A DNA stretch of 64,000 bases from Chitinophaga sedimenti (GCF_023156195.1 NZ_JAKUKA010000001.1:5580001-5644000); one strand, 5' to 3'; shown: positions 18,698 to 29,003, numbered from the stretch's first letter. Notes: generated by a model from the letters alone, not told the origin. Numbers and translations: made by a program.

Positions 18698-20548
18698 TTA
18701 ACTGTTCACTAATCGAAACGGCAACGTTAATTCGACGCGTACGCCATGTGACTGGTGGTTCGCTTTGTCATCGATGGTTACCGCCCCTGCTGTACCAGTC
18801 TGTTTCTCCATTAGGTTAAGGCGTTCTGCCGTGATCAGCGTGGATAGGGAGGTTTTGCCTGGAATAGCCTGTTCCCGTGCTTGGAGTCCCTGGCCGTTAT
18901 CTTCTATCACGCACCGGATCGTTTTTGCCTGTCGTGTAATGGTGATCCGAATGTTGCCATGATAATCCACTGGCCCGATTCCGTGGATAAATGCGTTTTC
19001 CACGAAAGGTTGTATCACCATTGGGGCGATCAGCAGCCCTTCATCCTGATACCCTCATAGATATCGAGATCAAAGCTGAATCGGTCCTCAAAGTTCAGCT
19101 GTTGCAGGGTCAGATAGCTCTGTAGCGCATCAATTTCCTTTTCCAGTGGAACGAAGCTCTCCCTGGCGTTGACCAGTGAGATCCGCAGCAGGCGGGAAAA
19201 CTGGGTCAGGTATCGCAGGCTTTTTTCGGTGTTGTTGCTGAAGATGAGATGTTGTAGCTGGGTGAGGGCATTAAATATAAAATGAGGTTCCATCTGGGTG
19301 CGCAGTAGTCGCTGCTCCAGCTGGTACTCAGAAAGTAGCCTTTTTAGTTTTTGCCTCCTGAGTAACAATACCGCAATGATGGCACCGAGTGCCAGCGTGA
19401 TGATGAGTCCTATGATAATGGTTACCCTTTTGGCATTGGTGGCCGTTTCCACCTGTAGCTGCTCGTCTTTTATTTGCACACCATATTGTGTCTCGATATC
19501 ATGCATTTTTGCCAGCAGTGCGGCAGAATCCTGTCGGGCGTCATAAAGCAGGGCTGAATCCATCATTTGCATGGCGACAGGAAGTTGTTGGCTGGCCCGG
19601 TATACTTGGGCAGCGGCAGCGTAGAAGTCTTTTAGTACGTTGCCATTGTTGCGGCGTTTGGCCGTAGCGATGGCAGAATCATAGTATTTTTTTGACCGGT
19701 CAAGGTTTCCCGCCATAGCTGCGATTTCGGCGATATTGCTGTAACTCATCTCTGAGACCTCACCGATGCTGCGGTGAGCTTCCATTGCTATCTCGTAATC
19801 GGCCAGTGATTCCTGTACCCGGCCCACCTGCAATTTCATAAGGGCCATGTTTTCCAGATCAATAGCATGTCGGGATGGGTTCTGTGTGCTGTCCGTCAGT
19901 AACACCTGCTGGTATACCATTGCGCTGTCCAGTTTCCCCTGTTCCATAAAAAGGTTGACCGGTGGTTGAGCATAATGTTTTTATAGGGGCTGGGGGATTA
20001 AGAGACAGGCCTTCCTCGATCAGTCGTCTGCGTTTGGGGAATTCTTTTAGGACCGAGTAGGTATCCAGCAGCACTTTGATAGCAATAATCCGGTTACGCT
20101 TGTCGTGCTTTTGAGCCTGTTGATAGGATCTTTCAGCGTATACGATGGCGGTGTCGAATTGGTTCTGGTGCATGTAGTATTGCGCCCAGGCTGAATTAAT
20201 ACCGGACTGGTAGGGGATCGGGTCAGCGGCCCTGAGAACTTCCTTGTCGGCTTTCTGAAGGAAGTATACTGTGCTGTCATACTCATCTCCGCTCATTTTA
20301 ACCACCCCTTTAAACCGGTACCAGAGTGCGAGCATGCCCGGATCTTCAGCCGCTTTGATGGAGGGGTAGAGGCTATCGAGTCGCCGGTTTTGGCTTTCCC
20401 AGCTGGTCATGTTGGAGGTAAGGCCGATAACATGGCTGAAAACTTCCGTTACAGAATCAATGTTTGATTTTTGGGTTGAAGGGGAAGGGGCGTTCCGTTG
20501 GCATGCGGCTAACATCAACACCATCCCCAGAAGGAGGTTACGTTTCAT
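18698..20548 (-). pseudogene. LytS/YpdA-type sensor histidine kinase with TPR region, frameshifted
   Basis: A lipoprotein-type leader (MKRNLLLGMVLMLAACQ) is followed by TPR-like helices (residues ~40-350). A membrane span (TIIIGLIITLALGAIIAVLLL) precedes a His_kinase domain with EPHFIFNALTQLQ (phosphoacceptor His) and the ATPase part (PFVENAFIHG, EDNGQGL). Shifts near 19970 (A run) and 19030 (GG run) break the frame. The start is placed at 20548 because the lipobox follows directly. It lies 8 bases after the LytTR regulator 20557-21305, giving a two-component pair. The signal sensed is unknown. Confidence 0.8.
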
Positions 20549-20556
20549 GGTAGGAT

Positions 20557-21305
20557 TTATTTTTGAGTGGCAGATAAATACGCAAGGATTTTGGGCTTTC
20601 GGGCAACCGCTACTGGTATGGCCACGCCGTTGTTGAGCACGATCATCAGCGCTTCGGGGTCGAAATAGGCAACATGCTGAATGTTGACCATCCACGATGC
20701 ATGCGTTCTGATGAAGAATGAGGAAGGCAGTAGGTCCTCGTATTCCTTCATAAATTTTGGGGCCTTTATGGACGCCTTATTATTGATGTAAAAGGTTGTT
20801 CCCTCATTGCCCTGCAGATGGGTAATGTCTGATAAAGGAACGATATGTAACCGCTGCATACTTTTAAGCGCTATCCGCCCAGTATGGCTGATCTGATAAA
20901 AATGCTCTGGCTAATTCGCAGTTGCTCCCGGGTTACGTTGGAAGACTGCACCACTTTGGCGAGTGCGGTTCGTAATTCCAGAGGGTCCAACGGTTTCAAC
21001 AGATAGTCTAAGGCGCCAAATTTTATGGCAGTAAGCGCATACTCAGGAAAGTTAGATACGAAGATCACCTTAAAACTTAGGGGAGTGAGGGCATTGAGGA
21101 TGTCAAAGGCATTGCCGTTGCCATATTCGATGTCCATTAAGACGAGATCGGGCAGACATCGCGGTATTAAGTCGATGGCGTCGTCGACTCCTGTGGCGGT
21201 GGCGATATAGATAAAGCCAGATTGTTGTTCCAGGTATGTCTTTAGTAGTTGAGCATCTTTGGGCTGATCTTCTACCAGCACCACTCTGTGAATGATTTGG
21301 TCCAT
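20557..21305 (-). pseudogene. LytTR-family response regulator, frameshifted
   Basis: The receiver domain starts at the ATG at 21305 (MDQIIHRVVLVEDQPKD), with phosphoacceptor Asp58 in LVLMDIE and the conserved Lys104 in YLLKPLDP. A single-base shift near 20882 (LGG|RIALKSMQRLHIV) separates it from the LytTR DNA-binding domain (LSDITHLQGNEGTTFYI, SSFFIRTHASWMVNIQHV). The combined ~248 aa is the normal size. It probably works with the LytS-type kinase encoded directly downstream. The frame break is more likely a sequence error than two genes, since LytTR needs its receiver. Confidence 0.8.
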
Positions 21306-21858
21306 AGGGTTCGCATGCGGTTTGGCGCTTCGGCGTACCGAAAAAATGTCATGATTACTGCATATTGCCGCGATTCCAGCTTTACGGGCGGGACGCATAT
21401 TGGGCTTTAAGCATCAAATTAACTGTGGCCGTGTATTCTCATTCTCCATTCCTGGCCGGCTGGGTGCGCGGCAGTACAGTTTGTCTTAATTGTGTCTTCT
21501 AACTGAAACGGCTATGCGAATAAAATTATAAAAAGTTTTTTCAGAAAAAAGTTTGTTTTATGGAGATACTTATTGGTAGCGAGTTTTAGCGGTGTTGACT
21601 GCGAATTGGTGGCAGTGAAATCGTCGGGCAAATGCTGTTGGGCGAGTTATTTTATGAAAGATTAAACAGAGTTTAAAGTAGAGATTGCTATTCGTTAAGT
21701 TTAGGGCTGTTAATAAGCACAGGTATGGCAACGATGAATGCATGGGGCTGCAAAGTTGGGAAAAACTCTTTGCTGTGGCTAATTTCAGGTTTTTTATAAG
21801 AAGTATTTGTGTTATATTTGGCTACACCCAAGATGCAGGAATTTAAATAAAACCATTT
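21306..21858. promoter_or_regulatory. Intergenic region with a Bacteroidota -7 box
   Basis: There is no gene in this AT-rich stretch between divergent genes. TATATTTG at 21813-21820 fits the Bacteroidota -7 consensus TAnnTTTG and lies 38 bases upstream of the sigma-like gene start. A T-rich stretch at about 21789-21796 sits where a -33 element would be but does not match TTTG exactly. Confidence 0.4.
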
Positions 21859-22485
21859 ATGAAAAGTCCTGTAAATCCACGTACTTCCGCCTCCGACCTA
21901 ATGGTAAATATTAGAAAAGGAGACAAGATTTCTTTCACGCAATTATACAGTAAGATCGCTCCCGCATTTAAGATGTTTTGTTGTGGAATCGTTTGTGAAT
22001 CAGACGTTGGGGAAAGGATATTTGAACGCGCGTTCAGTGAACTCTGGCCAATTAGACTTCACCTTACAAGTTTATATACCGTAAAGGGGCAGCTGTATGA
22101 AAGATGTGGCAAAATCTGCATGTATTTCAAGCAACTGATGGAGGAACGTGCAGTTTCGGTGACGGAGGTAGACTCTTTGCCCTGGCCCGATGATTACGCG
22201 CTATCGCCTGAGCAGCGCGTTGCCGTCGATATTAGAGTAGTTCACACAGAGACCATAAACAATTTAAGGGAGGGACTTGAGCGTATTTCTCCACTGCTGC
22301 GCAAAATTGTGCAATTGACCTGGAAGGGTGAGACTGACCAGGAAATTGCAAGAAGGTTAAAGATCCCGGAAGCAATGGTAAAAACGTTGTTAGCGGAGGC
22401 CCTTGCGGCAATGAATGATGCTGGACAGGCGGATCGCGCACCACTGGTATCTTTTCTTAAGGGCAGAAGGAACCCATACCAATAA
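21859..22485 (+). CDS. RNA polymerase sigma-70-like (ECF-type) protein
   Basis: A 208-aa protein with the layout of a short sigma factor. The N-terminal region 2-like helices are DLMVNIRKGDKISFTQLYSK and following. A C-terminal region 4-like helix-turn-helix (about 150-195) reads LRKIVQLTWKGETDQEIARRLKIPEAMVKTLL, matching the sigma4 pattern of LxxxxGxxxxEIAxxLxIxxxxVKxxL. Region 2 is divergent (FCCGIVCESDVGERIFERAF), so promoter recognition may be unusual. No anti-sigma gene follows. A -7 box lies upstream at 21813-21820. Confidence 0.7.
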   Translation: MKSPVNPRTSASDLMVNIRKGDKISFTQLYSKIAPAFKMFCCGIVCESDVGERIFERAFSELWPIRLHLTSLYTVKGQLYERCGKICMYFKQLMEERAVSVTEVDSLPWPDDYALSPEQRVAVDIRVVHTETINNLREGLERISPLLRKIVQLTWKGETDQEIARRLKIPEAMVKTLLAEALAAMNDAGQADRAPLVSFLKGRRNPYQ

Positions 22486-22569
22486 ATATTGAGCAAGAAA
22501 GTATGAAATCGTCTTTTAAAACTACAATTCATCTCAAGTTATCTGGAGGTACTTGCTGTACTTTGCACA

Positions 22570-22923
22570 ATGAGCAGTAAGGAGTTTATTAAACGGAAGC
22601 TATACGATGGAAAGGTGATGGAGTTTGTTGACCTTTTTGAAGAAAACGGGCTGAGTCCCGAGATTGTATCTGCCCTTAGCGGTGTGGCGGATTGGGAAAT
22701 AAGGAGGCTGATAACAAAGCCACGTGATACAACTTATCATGTGGTAAGAACCATCGCCGATTACCTGAATGTTGATCCATTTACCGTTTCAGCAATGATC
22801 ACCCGCCAGGAGATACGCAGTGAGTTTACTTATTACAAGGATAAAGGCTGGTGGCCGGAGGCCGAAACCGTTATCGCCGGAAAGGTTTTACCCGATCTGT
22901 CTGGAGGCGTTCGATGGAATTGA
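22570..22923 (+). CDS. Small HTH-like regulatory protein
   Basis: A 117-aa protein with a possible Cro/CI-type helix-turn-helix, LSPEIVSALSGVADWEIRRLITKPRDTTYHVVRTIADYLNVDPFTV. The order of helix, turn, recognition helix and a tail of the IADYLNV type is usual for XRE proteins. The C-terminus may be affected by a frameshift near 22890, since another frame stays open beyond the stop, but that extension overlaps a better gene on the minus strand. It is 84 bases downstream of the sigma-like gene on the same strand and may regulate it or the element. Confidence 0.5.
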   Translation: MSSKEFIKRKLYDGKVMEFVDLFEENGLSPEIVSALSGVADWEIRRLITKPRDTTYHVVRTIADYLNVDPFTVSAMITRQEIRSEFTYYKDKGWWPEAETVIAGKVLPDLSGGVRWN

Positions 22924-23013
22924 CACATTATCTGCATGTCGGCAGGAATTAAATCTTCCATTCTCAAACGTATATTCTGGCCCACTTCGGATTTGGGCCT
23001 GCCAATATCCCGT

Positions 23014-23180
23014 CTATTCTGTTACTTTATTTGCGTTGACGCTATGCTGGACCAGGGCTTCAATTCTTTGCTGTAGTTCCCGGCAAAACGGCGCGCCAAG
23101 GGCATCAAAAATTTTGCGATCCCAGGCGATATCCGCCGCAGTGGTGGTTTCGACACTTTTTGATCAGCAGTCTCGCTCAT
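23014..23180 (-). pseudogene. Small hypothetical protein (~55 aa), frameshifted
   Basis: From the ATG at 23180 the frame reads MSETADQK. After one base is added in the AAAAA run near 23155 it continues ETTTAADIAWDRKIFDALGA and ends QHSVNANKVTE with a stop at 23014. The corrected 55-aa product is coherent, charged and helical, whereas the uncorrected frame is not. It is convergent with the HTH gene. No function was recognised. Homologues would decide the frame. Confidence 0.45.
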
Positions 23181-23357
23181 GTTTTTACTGTAATATCGGG
23201 AAAAACCGATAAACAGGAAACTGATTAATTCATATATTTCGACGTCTCAGAACATGATGGGATCACTTTGTCTAAACCGGTATCGTCATGTGGTTCTAAG
23301 TGCCGTCAAATAAGGAATGTCAGGTGTTCGTGTTGCACGAACGCTTATTTTTGCAAC

Positions 23358-23746
23358 ATGATTTCGGCGAATGATAAATGGGAGATGGTCTATTCTGGTG
23401 AAGGAGGCCTTTTTTACAAGGTGCCTGGCACCCATATAGCCATTAATACCTGTCTGGACAGGCGCTGATCGACTTTATAGAAATATGTCGCCAGGCTACA
23501 GGATCTCCGCAAGTTGTTCGCTCGGCAGTAAACGCGCTGCTGCAAAAAGGCGATACAATCGGGATATCAGTGTCGGTGCTTTCCCCACGCGGAATGGACT
23601 GGAAACAGGCTGCCATTACCATTGAGAGCTTTGTAAATCCGATAAATGCTGACGGGTTCGATTTTGTGCTGGAAATCGGTCGGCAGAATGACGTGCCTTA
23701 CTCATCGCAAAGCTTGCGGCAGTTGGTAGGTGCGTGCCACTGGTGA
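23358..23746 (+). pseudogene. Hypothetical protein, frameshifted
   Basis: From the ATG at 23358 the frame reads MISANDKWEMVYSGEGGLFYKVPGT. Near 23455 it shifts and goes on as LSGQALIDFIEICRQATGSP, then VVRSAVNALLQKGDTIGI, and ends VGACHW with a stop at 23746. The joined product is ~128 aa, soluble and well composed (alpha/beta). It was missed by simple frame reading because the second part has no ATG. The family was not recognised. Confidence 0.5.
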
Positions 23747-23960
23747 GGTACTTTGACGCTCAGTTGCTCTAATCTATCAACCAAGACAATTTCCTATATA
23801 GCAGATTTTTTTTTTGTGATCTCGTTATCATTGCCCTGTGAAGTCCTTTCTGGCCATCGGCCAGAAAAGGCGTTTTACAGGAAAGTGGTATGCTTTGTAG
23901 CGCAGCCAATTTGCCTTTCAGCCGGGCGATTGGTGGCAGCGGGTATTTTCGCTTACCAAA

Positions 23961-23986
23961 GGGAGGGAGTAATCTCTCCCTTTTTT
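23961..23986 (+). terminator. Rho-independent terminator
   Basis: A GGGAG...CTCCC stem is followed by six T on the plus strand, downstream of the gene ending at 23746. Confidence 0.55.
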
Positions 23987-24126
23987 ATTGAGTTACGAAA
24001 AAGAGCATATTGGCCTGCTACGGATATCAGGAAAACAATACTGCATTGTAGCTGCAGGTGGCTGAGGTAAATTAATTATATATTTTATGGACCTTAAATT
24101 TTAAGGTCTTTCGTTCTAAATGAATC

Positions 24127-24155
24127 AGGGCCTGGATTTGTCCAGGCCCTCTTTG
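24127..24155 (+). terminator. Terminator-like hairpin
   Basis: AGGGCCTGGA/TTTG/TCCAGGCCCT is a perfect 10-bp stem followed by CTTTGT. The weak T tract makes termination likely but not certain. Confidence 0.45.
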
Positions 24156-24293
24156 TCAAGGGCAGGCGTTAGGAGAAGGAGACATTTATTCCATGACTGC
24201 GGTGTGGCAGCATTGCTTCAGCTTATATTGTCTACAGCACCTGAAGGGCAGGTGTAGATGAAATACAAAGTATAATCTTTTCAAAGGGGACCG

Positions 24294-24313
24294 GGCCTGG
24301 ATTCTTCCAGGCC
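24294..24313 (+). terminator. Terminator-like hairpin, second copy of same stem
   Basis: GGCCTGGA/TTCT/TCCAGGCC repeats the core of the hairpin at 24127-24150 and is followed by TTATTC. Two hairpins with the same arms 160 bases apart suggest a duplicated unit. Confidence 0.4.
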
Positions 24314-24511
24314 TTATTCATTGGTCATTTGCCAGTTCTCTGTTGTTTGCAGGCAATTCCGCTATAAGGTATTGGCAAGAAAGAAAAAATTGGTGCCTTA
24401 AAGGGAATTTTCGGATTTTAGTATGCTTGGTGGGCAAACGCCAAGATCTGCAAGAAGATTTTATATAAAACCTCAACGGCCGGTTACCCCTGGCTTATAA
24501 AATACGGATCG

Positions 24512-26170
24512 ATGATCGATGATTTGCTTGATTTCTCAGTTTGGACGGCGCCAACTACTGAGCAAATCCTTAAAAATATGTCAGGCCAAAAGCCTAAGTC
24601 AGGACAAACCTCAATGAACAAACCAGCTGTCTGGCGGCATTTTAATAAAGAATTGTCGCCTTTGACAACCTATAAGTATCTCAAAGCCAGGTTTGGCGCC
24701 TCCAATGGGTTAACAATGTTGGGGAAAAGGCCGTCTATTGATAACTTAATCCACTGGCACTATGATATCCATTTACCAATGGGGCATATTAATTTTTACG
24801 GGCACAATAGTGGGCTTGAGATCATGGTATATCATAATGACTACCAGGTTGTTGATAAGGATCGGGAAAAGTTTGTAAATGCGTTGAAATCAAATTTCGG
24901 TGTCTATGGCAAACAGATGGGTGATTTGCCAAAAACATTTGAGACGTGGGAGTTGTTTATCAATCCCTTTGCCAGGTTAAGTGAGACGACTACATTGTTG
25001 TGGCAGGAACTCGAAGGGCTGGATCTCAACGAGGTGGCCAATATTACAGCTGGCGCAGATGCTGATGCGCAAACTATATATGATAGAAAGCTGAAGGGGT
25101 GGGCAGAATCTATTGAAAGAGCTGCTTCCTTGGGAATAACACTGCGGATGCTTTATCCTGTATTGTTAGAGTCATTTGTAAATTTTGTCATATATTATTT
25201 TCGGAGAGAGGACGTTGCTGCTGATGACAGGATGTACCAAACCGTGTTGCGTGCGCAGGTGGATATTCGCGTAAAATTTCTCCATATAAACTGTGAAAGT
25301 TTTACTGGTGCCATTGATGCGGAGGATGAGCGCTTTAAATCGTTTCAGACATTAATGAACGGTAGAAATGACTTTTTGCATGGAAACATCGATCCCCAGA
25401 GCAATAAGGTGGAGAAGTTTATTATAGACGATGGAAAGACCCCTGTTTTCAATGATGATGAAGGCATAATCAAGAAGATTATGAAAAAGTATGAGGTGGG
25501 GGTGACAAAAAAGGATGTGCTGTCGGATAAAAAAATTGTAGAGGAGTTTATTGAATTAATACTTGAAAAAATTGAAACGGAGAAGGCTACTAAATTTAAA
25601 AGATTAATGCTTGAACGGTTCCCGGGCATTAATAGTTCAAAACAGATAGAAGTGGTGCTGCCCGAGATGGTGGAAGGCAGGGTAGTTTTTAGCGGAGAGG
25701 AGTCTGATGACTCAGGATATAAATGGTTTGTGTCCGATGATGGCGCATTTGAATTGACTTTGCCGGTAAATTGGACGCATTGGTATGACCAGTATCATAA
25801 GTTTAAAGCCCGTGAACCCTACCGGTTTGAAAATATTACGTTTTCCCATCGGCAACTATCCAATAAGGAGAGAAAGGAAGAATTGAAATATTATAAAACG
25901 CTATACCCCCGAAAATTAGGAAACATTCAATATTATTTTGAAGTTGCATCGAATGACACAGAATTTGCATTTCGGTCCTATTTTGCAGTCAAGGAAAATA
26001 CTCTGATCCATTTTACCTTTACCTATCCTAAAGATATGGCCAAAGATGTTGAAGGCCGGTCAACTGGCACACTTGTTCAAGAAGCAGAGAAGATTTTGGC
26101 GTCTATCAAATTGAATTCAAAGGATGAGGCTATAAAAGTGCTGGATACCTACAGGTTTGAGTCTTTTTAG
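24512..26170 (+). CDS. Large unknown protein with HEPN-like motif
   Basis: An intact 552-aa protein. The middle holds GRNDFLHGN (about residues 285-292), an R-x4-H motif in the RN..LHGN setting characteristic of HEPN RNase domains. It is preceded by a helical LLESFVNFVIYYFRRE stretch. The C-terminal ~180 residues form a beta-rich domain (KWFVSDDGAFELTLPVNWTHW, FRSYFAVKENTLIHFTFTYP). The N-terminal ~180 residues are of unknown type. It overlaps the next gene by 14 bases, so translation is probably coupled. A HEPN effector with a neighbouring membrane protein suggests a defence or toxin unit (inference). Confidence 0.6.
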   Translation: MIDDLLDFSVWTAPTTEQILKNMSGQKPKSGQTSMNKPAVWRHFNKELSPLTTYKYLKARFGASNGLTMLGKRPSIDNLIHWHYDIHLPMGHINFYGHNSGLEIMVYHNDYQVVDKDREKFVNALKSNFGVYGKQMGDLPKTFETWELFINPFARLSETTTLLWQELEGLDLNEVANITAGADADAQTIYDRKLKGWAESIERAASLGITLRMLYPVLLESFVNFVIYYFRREDVAADDRMYQTVLRAQVDIRVKFLHINCESFTGAIDAEDERFKSFQTLMNGRNDFLHGNIDPQSNKVEKFIIDDGKTPVFNDDEGIIKKIMKKYEVGVTKKDVLSDKKIVEEFIELILEKIETEKATKFKRLMLERFPGINSSKQIEVVLPEMVEGRVVFSGEESDDSGYKWFVSDDGAFELTLPVNWTHWYDQYHKFKAREPYRFENITFSHRQLSNKERKEELKYYKTLYPRKLGNIQYYFEVASNDTEFAFRSYFAVKENTLIHFTFTYPKDMAKDVEGRSTGTLVQEAEKILASIKLNSKDEAIKVLDTYRFESF

Positions 26171-26732
26171 GGGGATTGCGTCTGCACAACTGCTGCTATC
26201 CACAGCTTATGAGAATAATTCATTTTTCGAGGTGTTGGTCTTGTTGTCAAATATGATAGAGGCACTCCTTCGTATCTCGATTGTACTGAAATTGCAAACC
26301 CTCGGTGGCCATTCAAACATCGATCAGATATGGATATATCAGACTGAGTCGGAAGATGCAATTCCATTGGAGGTTGTTGTTACCAGTGCTATTGAGTGCG
26401 AAGTCATCGATAGGGAATTTGGGAAGGTGATACTACAATCCGAAAAGAAGAAGGAGTTCTATATCCGCAATTTCGTCCTGTCTCCGGTCTCGATCCCTGA
26501 AATCGAAAAATTTGCTTATTCACACTACAAGATAAGAGAAAAGCTGTCATTAATTCTGGAAGAGGTTGAAAAGGAGCAGATTGAAAAGCAAGTAGGCATG
26601 GTGAGAGTAGGAGCTATTAGCGACCCGGGATATTATGGCCGGTTTATAAAGGACAGGGTTGCCAATCATGCCCACTTTGAAGAGATAAGACTTCGGGCGC
26701 TTGAAAAGATTTCTCGATCTGAATCTCATTGA
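26157..26732 (+). CDS. Hypothetical helical protein coupled to HEPN gene
   Basis: A 191-aa protein starting with TTG at 26157, inside the end of the upstream gene. The product (LRGIASAQLLLSTAYENN-like start, FFEVLVLLSNMIEALLRISI) is helical at the N-terminus. Helical runs of the type EIEKFAYSHYKIREKLSLIL and LEEVEKEQIEKQV follow later. The first 60 residues resemble a HEPN-type helix bundle partner but lack R-x4-H. It may be the cognate antitoxin or an accessory of the upstream protein. The function is unknown. Confidence 0.55.
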   Translation: MSLFRGIASAQLLLSTAYENNSFFEVLVLLSNMIEALLRISIVLKLQTLGGHSNIDQIWIYQTESEDAIPLEVVVTSAIECEVIDREFGKVILQSEKKKEFYIRNFVLSPVSIPEIEKFAYSHYKIREKLSLILEEVEKEQIEKQVGMVRVGAISDPGYYGRFIKDRVANHAHFEEIRLRALEKISRSESH

Positions 26733-26772
26733 AACCACAATGTTCAATTTAACTAAATAATCATATACGAGC

Positions 26773-28451
26773 ATGGTCATAGAATTATTGGACTTGGTTC
26801 GACGACTTACAAATCGATCTCTCCTTCTTCTTCTTCTCTTTTTTACGCCATTAATCTGGTGTCACCAATCGGGCTTCCGGATTGGGCGGGACTTGGAGCT
26901 GTGGAGAATAAGAAGGATTTTATGTTTAAGCTGCTCACAACAGCCGCCAGTTTTTTTGGCATCTTTCTAACTGTCATCACCATTGGGATCAATTTATACA
27001 TTAAGTCGGCCAGGAGACAGGCCGTGTTAATCATGACCGAGAACCGTTGGATCAGAGCGATTTTTACCGTTGTTTTAGGAGTAACGCTCTATCTGCTGCT
27101 CGGTTTTATGATGATCGAGTCAGTCGGAATTATCAACCGGACGACTTTATTATATTCGAGTCTTGTATTGACCATTGTTCTTATCCGGCTATATTTCCAA
27201 TGGCTATCCTTTCGGTGAAGGAGTCCATGTCAATAAAGTTTATTAGAAAAGTAATTAATAGGATCGACGATAGTGTTATCGATAATTATCCTAAACTTGA
27301 TACAGTTACTGTTAGTCTTGAAGATATTGAACAGAACCCTCTAATGCTGGTTCGCAATATTGCAGTAGCAGCAGTCAATGATCGGGATTGGGCCTTACCA
27401 CAACAAATTTTAGGGGATGTATTTGCAAAACTGGATTTGTCTGCACCAGCCTACAACCTTCATGATGAAAATGAGGTTCAGAAATTTGAAAAACGGTTCG
27501 AGTTGTGGATAATCATGGTAGATCGTGTTTACTATGAAGCAATAAAAGCCGGTGAGAATGGAATTATTGTTTCAATTATACAACGGGCACTACAGATAGA
27601 CCTGAATATGCCTGTAGAAGGAGATGCCTACAGGGTAGTATCGACGGAGATGGCCTATCTAAGGCGGACCTTACTTCTTTATTTGCAAAACAAACCAATC
27701 GCAAAAGCCCAGGCTGATATTGTAGAAATTATTTACTACAATACGATAGAAAAGCTGAAAAGACTGCAGTATAAGGACGAAGAATTACAGTATGATTCTG
27801 ATGCTCCAGAACGCAGGGGGCGGAGTTTAATTTTTATGTTGGAAATATAAGGGAGAATTTTACTGGTATTTTTATCATGCTATTCAAAATGACGTAGTCG
27901 GTATCTACACTGTTTTTAGGTTTAAATATCCGAAGCTGGTGGAGGATATATACAGGCTGGACAATCTTTCAGATTATCAAAAGTATCGGGTACATGAGAT
28001 ATTTATGGATGGTATCCCTGTATTGCTGGATGAGACAGCAAAAAAGAAGAAATCCCTTGAATTGTGGATAACCAACCCAATACGAATTGCAAGGAATTAC
28101 ATCCATAATCCCCTTGTGGCCGAAGGTGAATTGGGAATCTACAGGCAGCAAATACTGACGCTTGCTGATAATAGTCTTATGAAACAAGCCGATGCAATGG
28201 GGTTTTTCCAGGTACTCCTTGATCTACTACGTAGCAAAGAACCCGGAATGCCGAAACTTCGCATTGCCCAATACGTAATATTTTTTGCCCATAAATTGAT
28301 CAATCACCCTAAAGTGGAAAATCATGAAAAATCAGATATACGAATTTTTCTGATTCGTTTTAAGGCTGACTTTATCAATAAAGACGACTCTATCTTTCCG
28401 GTGAGAGGGCCATTCATGAAGATGTTCGGGGACTTTATCAAAAAAGCGTAG
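26773..28451 (+). pseudogene. Membrane-anchored protein with large cytoplasmic helical domain, frameshifted
   Basis: Four pieces join into one ~560-aa protein after single-base shifts near 26860, 27210 and 27845. The N-terminus has up to four membrane spans (LLLLLLFFTPLI, TAASFFGIFLTVITIGINLY, AIFTVVLGVTLYLLLGFM, LYSSLVLTIVLIRLYF). The long remainder is soluble and helical (FIRKVINRIDDSVIDNY through EFYWYFYHAIQND to the C-terminal GPFMKMFGDFIKKA). It follows the 26157-26732 gene by 40 bases on the same strand. A membrane protein behind a HEPN-type effector may anchor or sense. The family was not recognised. Confidence 0.6.
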
Positions 28452-28597
28452 TTAGTTGTCCCATACCAGTTGCAACATTATTCCTCCTATATAGCATAAT
28501 GGATTTTTATTGGTAGGTAACATTGTCACGCAAACGATCATTCCTCCAGGTGACTGTTAGCGAAGTGTATCTATCACTTATAAAATCTAATAATGCC

Positions 28598-28873
28598 ATG
28601 AAATCATTTAAGGCCGCTATGCTTTTGCTGTGCGTAGGCGCAGCATCATGCTCAAAAGACAGGATCGAGCCACGATTCCTGTCCGTAGTCACTGAACCCA
28701 TTCCCAGGCCCCTCAGCAAGCCGGTTCGCACGCTGGTTGAAAGCCAGTCCAATCAAGTGACGCAGCTTATTTCCTCGGTGCCTATCAGCCAGGGGGCTCT
28801 GATAACAGTTGAGAGAGGATCTGAGCCCATTTTTTCTCCGATTAAGGAGGTGGTTCCTGCCATTATCAAATAA
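28598..28873 (+). CDS. Small lipoprotein
   Basis: A 91-aa protein with a signal peptide and lipobox (MKSFKAAMLLLCVGAASCSK), using the ATG at 28598. An upstream in-frame start at 28523 would put the signal peptide inside the protein. The mature part is short and Pro-rich (VVTEPIPRPLSKPVR), followed by a small beta stretch. No family was recognised. It is one of several small lipoproteins in the window. Confidence 0.6.
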   Translation: MKSFKAAMLLLCVGAASCSKDRIEPRFLSVVTEPIPRPLSKPVRTLVESQSNQVTQLISSVPISQGALITVERGSEPIFSPIKEVVPAIIK

Positions 28874-28969
28874 CTGGTTGTTTTATAATGCATTATAAGA
28901 GGCGCTGGCTTCGTAGGATAATAGCATCTCAAAAGTTGTGTCACCAAGGACACAAGTACGGTACGTAAC

Positions 28970-29003
28970 GGAGTGGCGCATTCGACTGTGCTACTCCTTT
29001 TTT
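28970..29003 (+). terminator. Rho-independent terminator
   Basis: GGAGTGGCGCA pairs with TGTGCTACTCC (11 bp, with G-U pairs) and is followed by six T. It lies about 100 bases after the small lipoprotein gene. Confidence 0.75.

Larger units (their letters stand above)
23747..24511. other. Hairpin-rich non-coding stretch
   Basis: No credible gene was found in these 765 bases. At least five stem-loops were seen: 23847-23867 (TTTCTGGCC/GGCCAGAAA), 23961-23980 followed by six T, an A/T palindrome near 24095-24112 (GACCTTAAA/TTTAAGGTC), 24127-24150 and 24294-24313. The last two share the stem core GGCCTGGA/TCCAGGCC. They may be terminators of short RNAs or peptides. Confidence 0.45.

Noticed and set aside
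22820..23212. Plus-strand frame overlapping the HTH gene end (130 aa)
   Set aside because: Cys/Ser-rich and without any known pattern; the minus-strand gene 23014-23180, once corrected, explains this DNA better.
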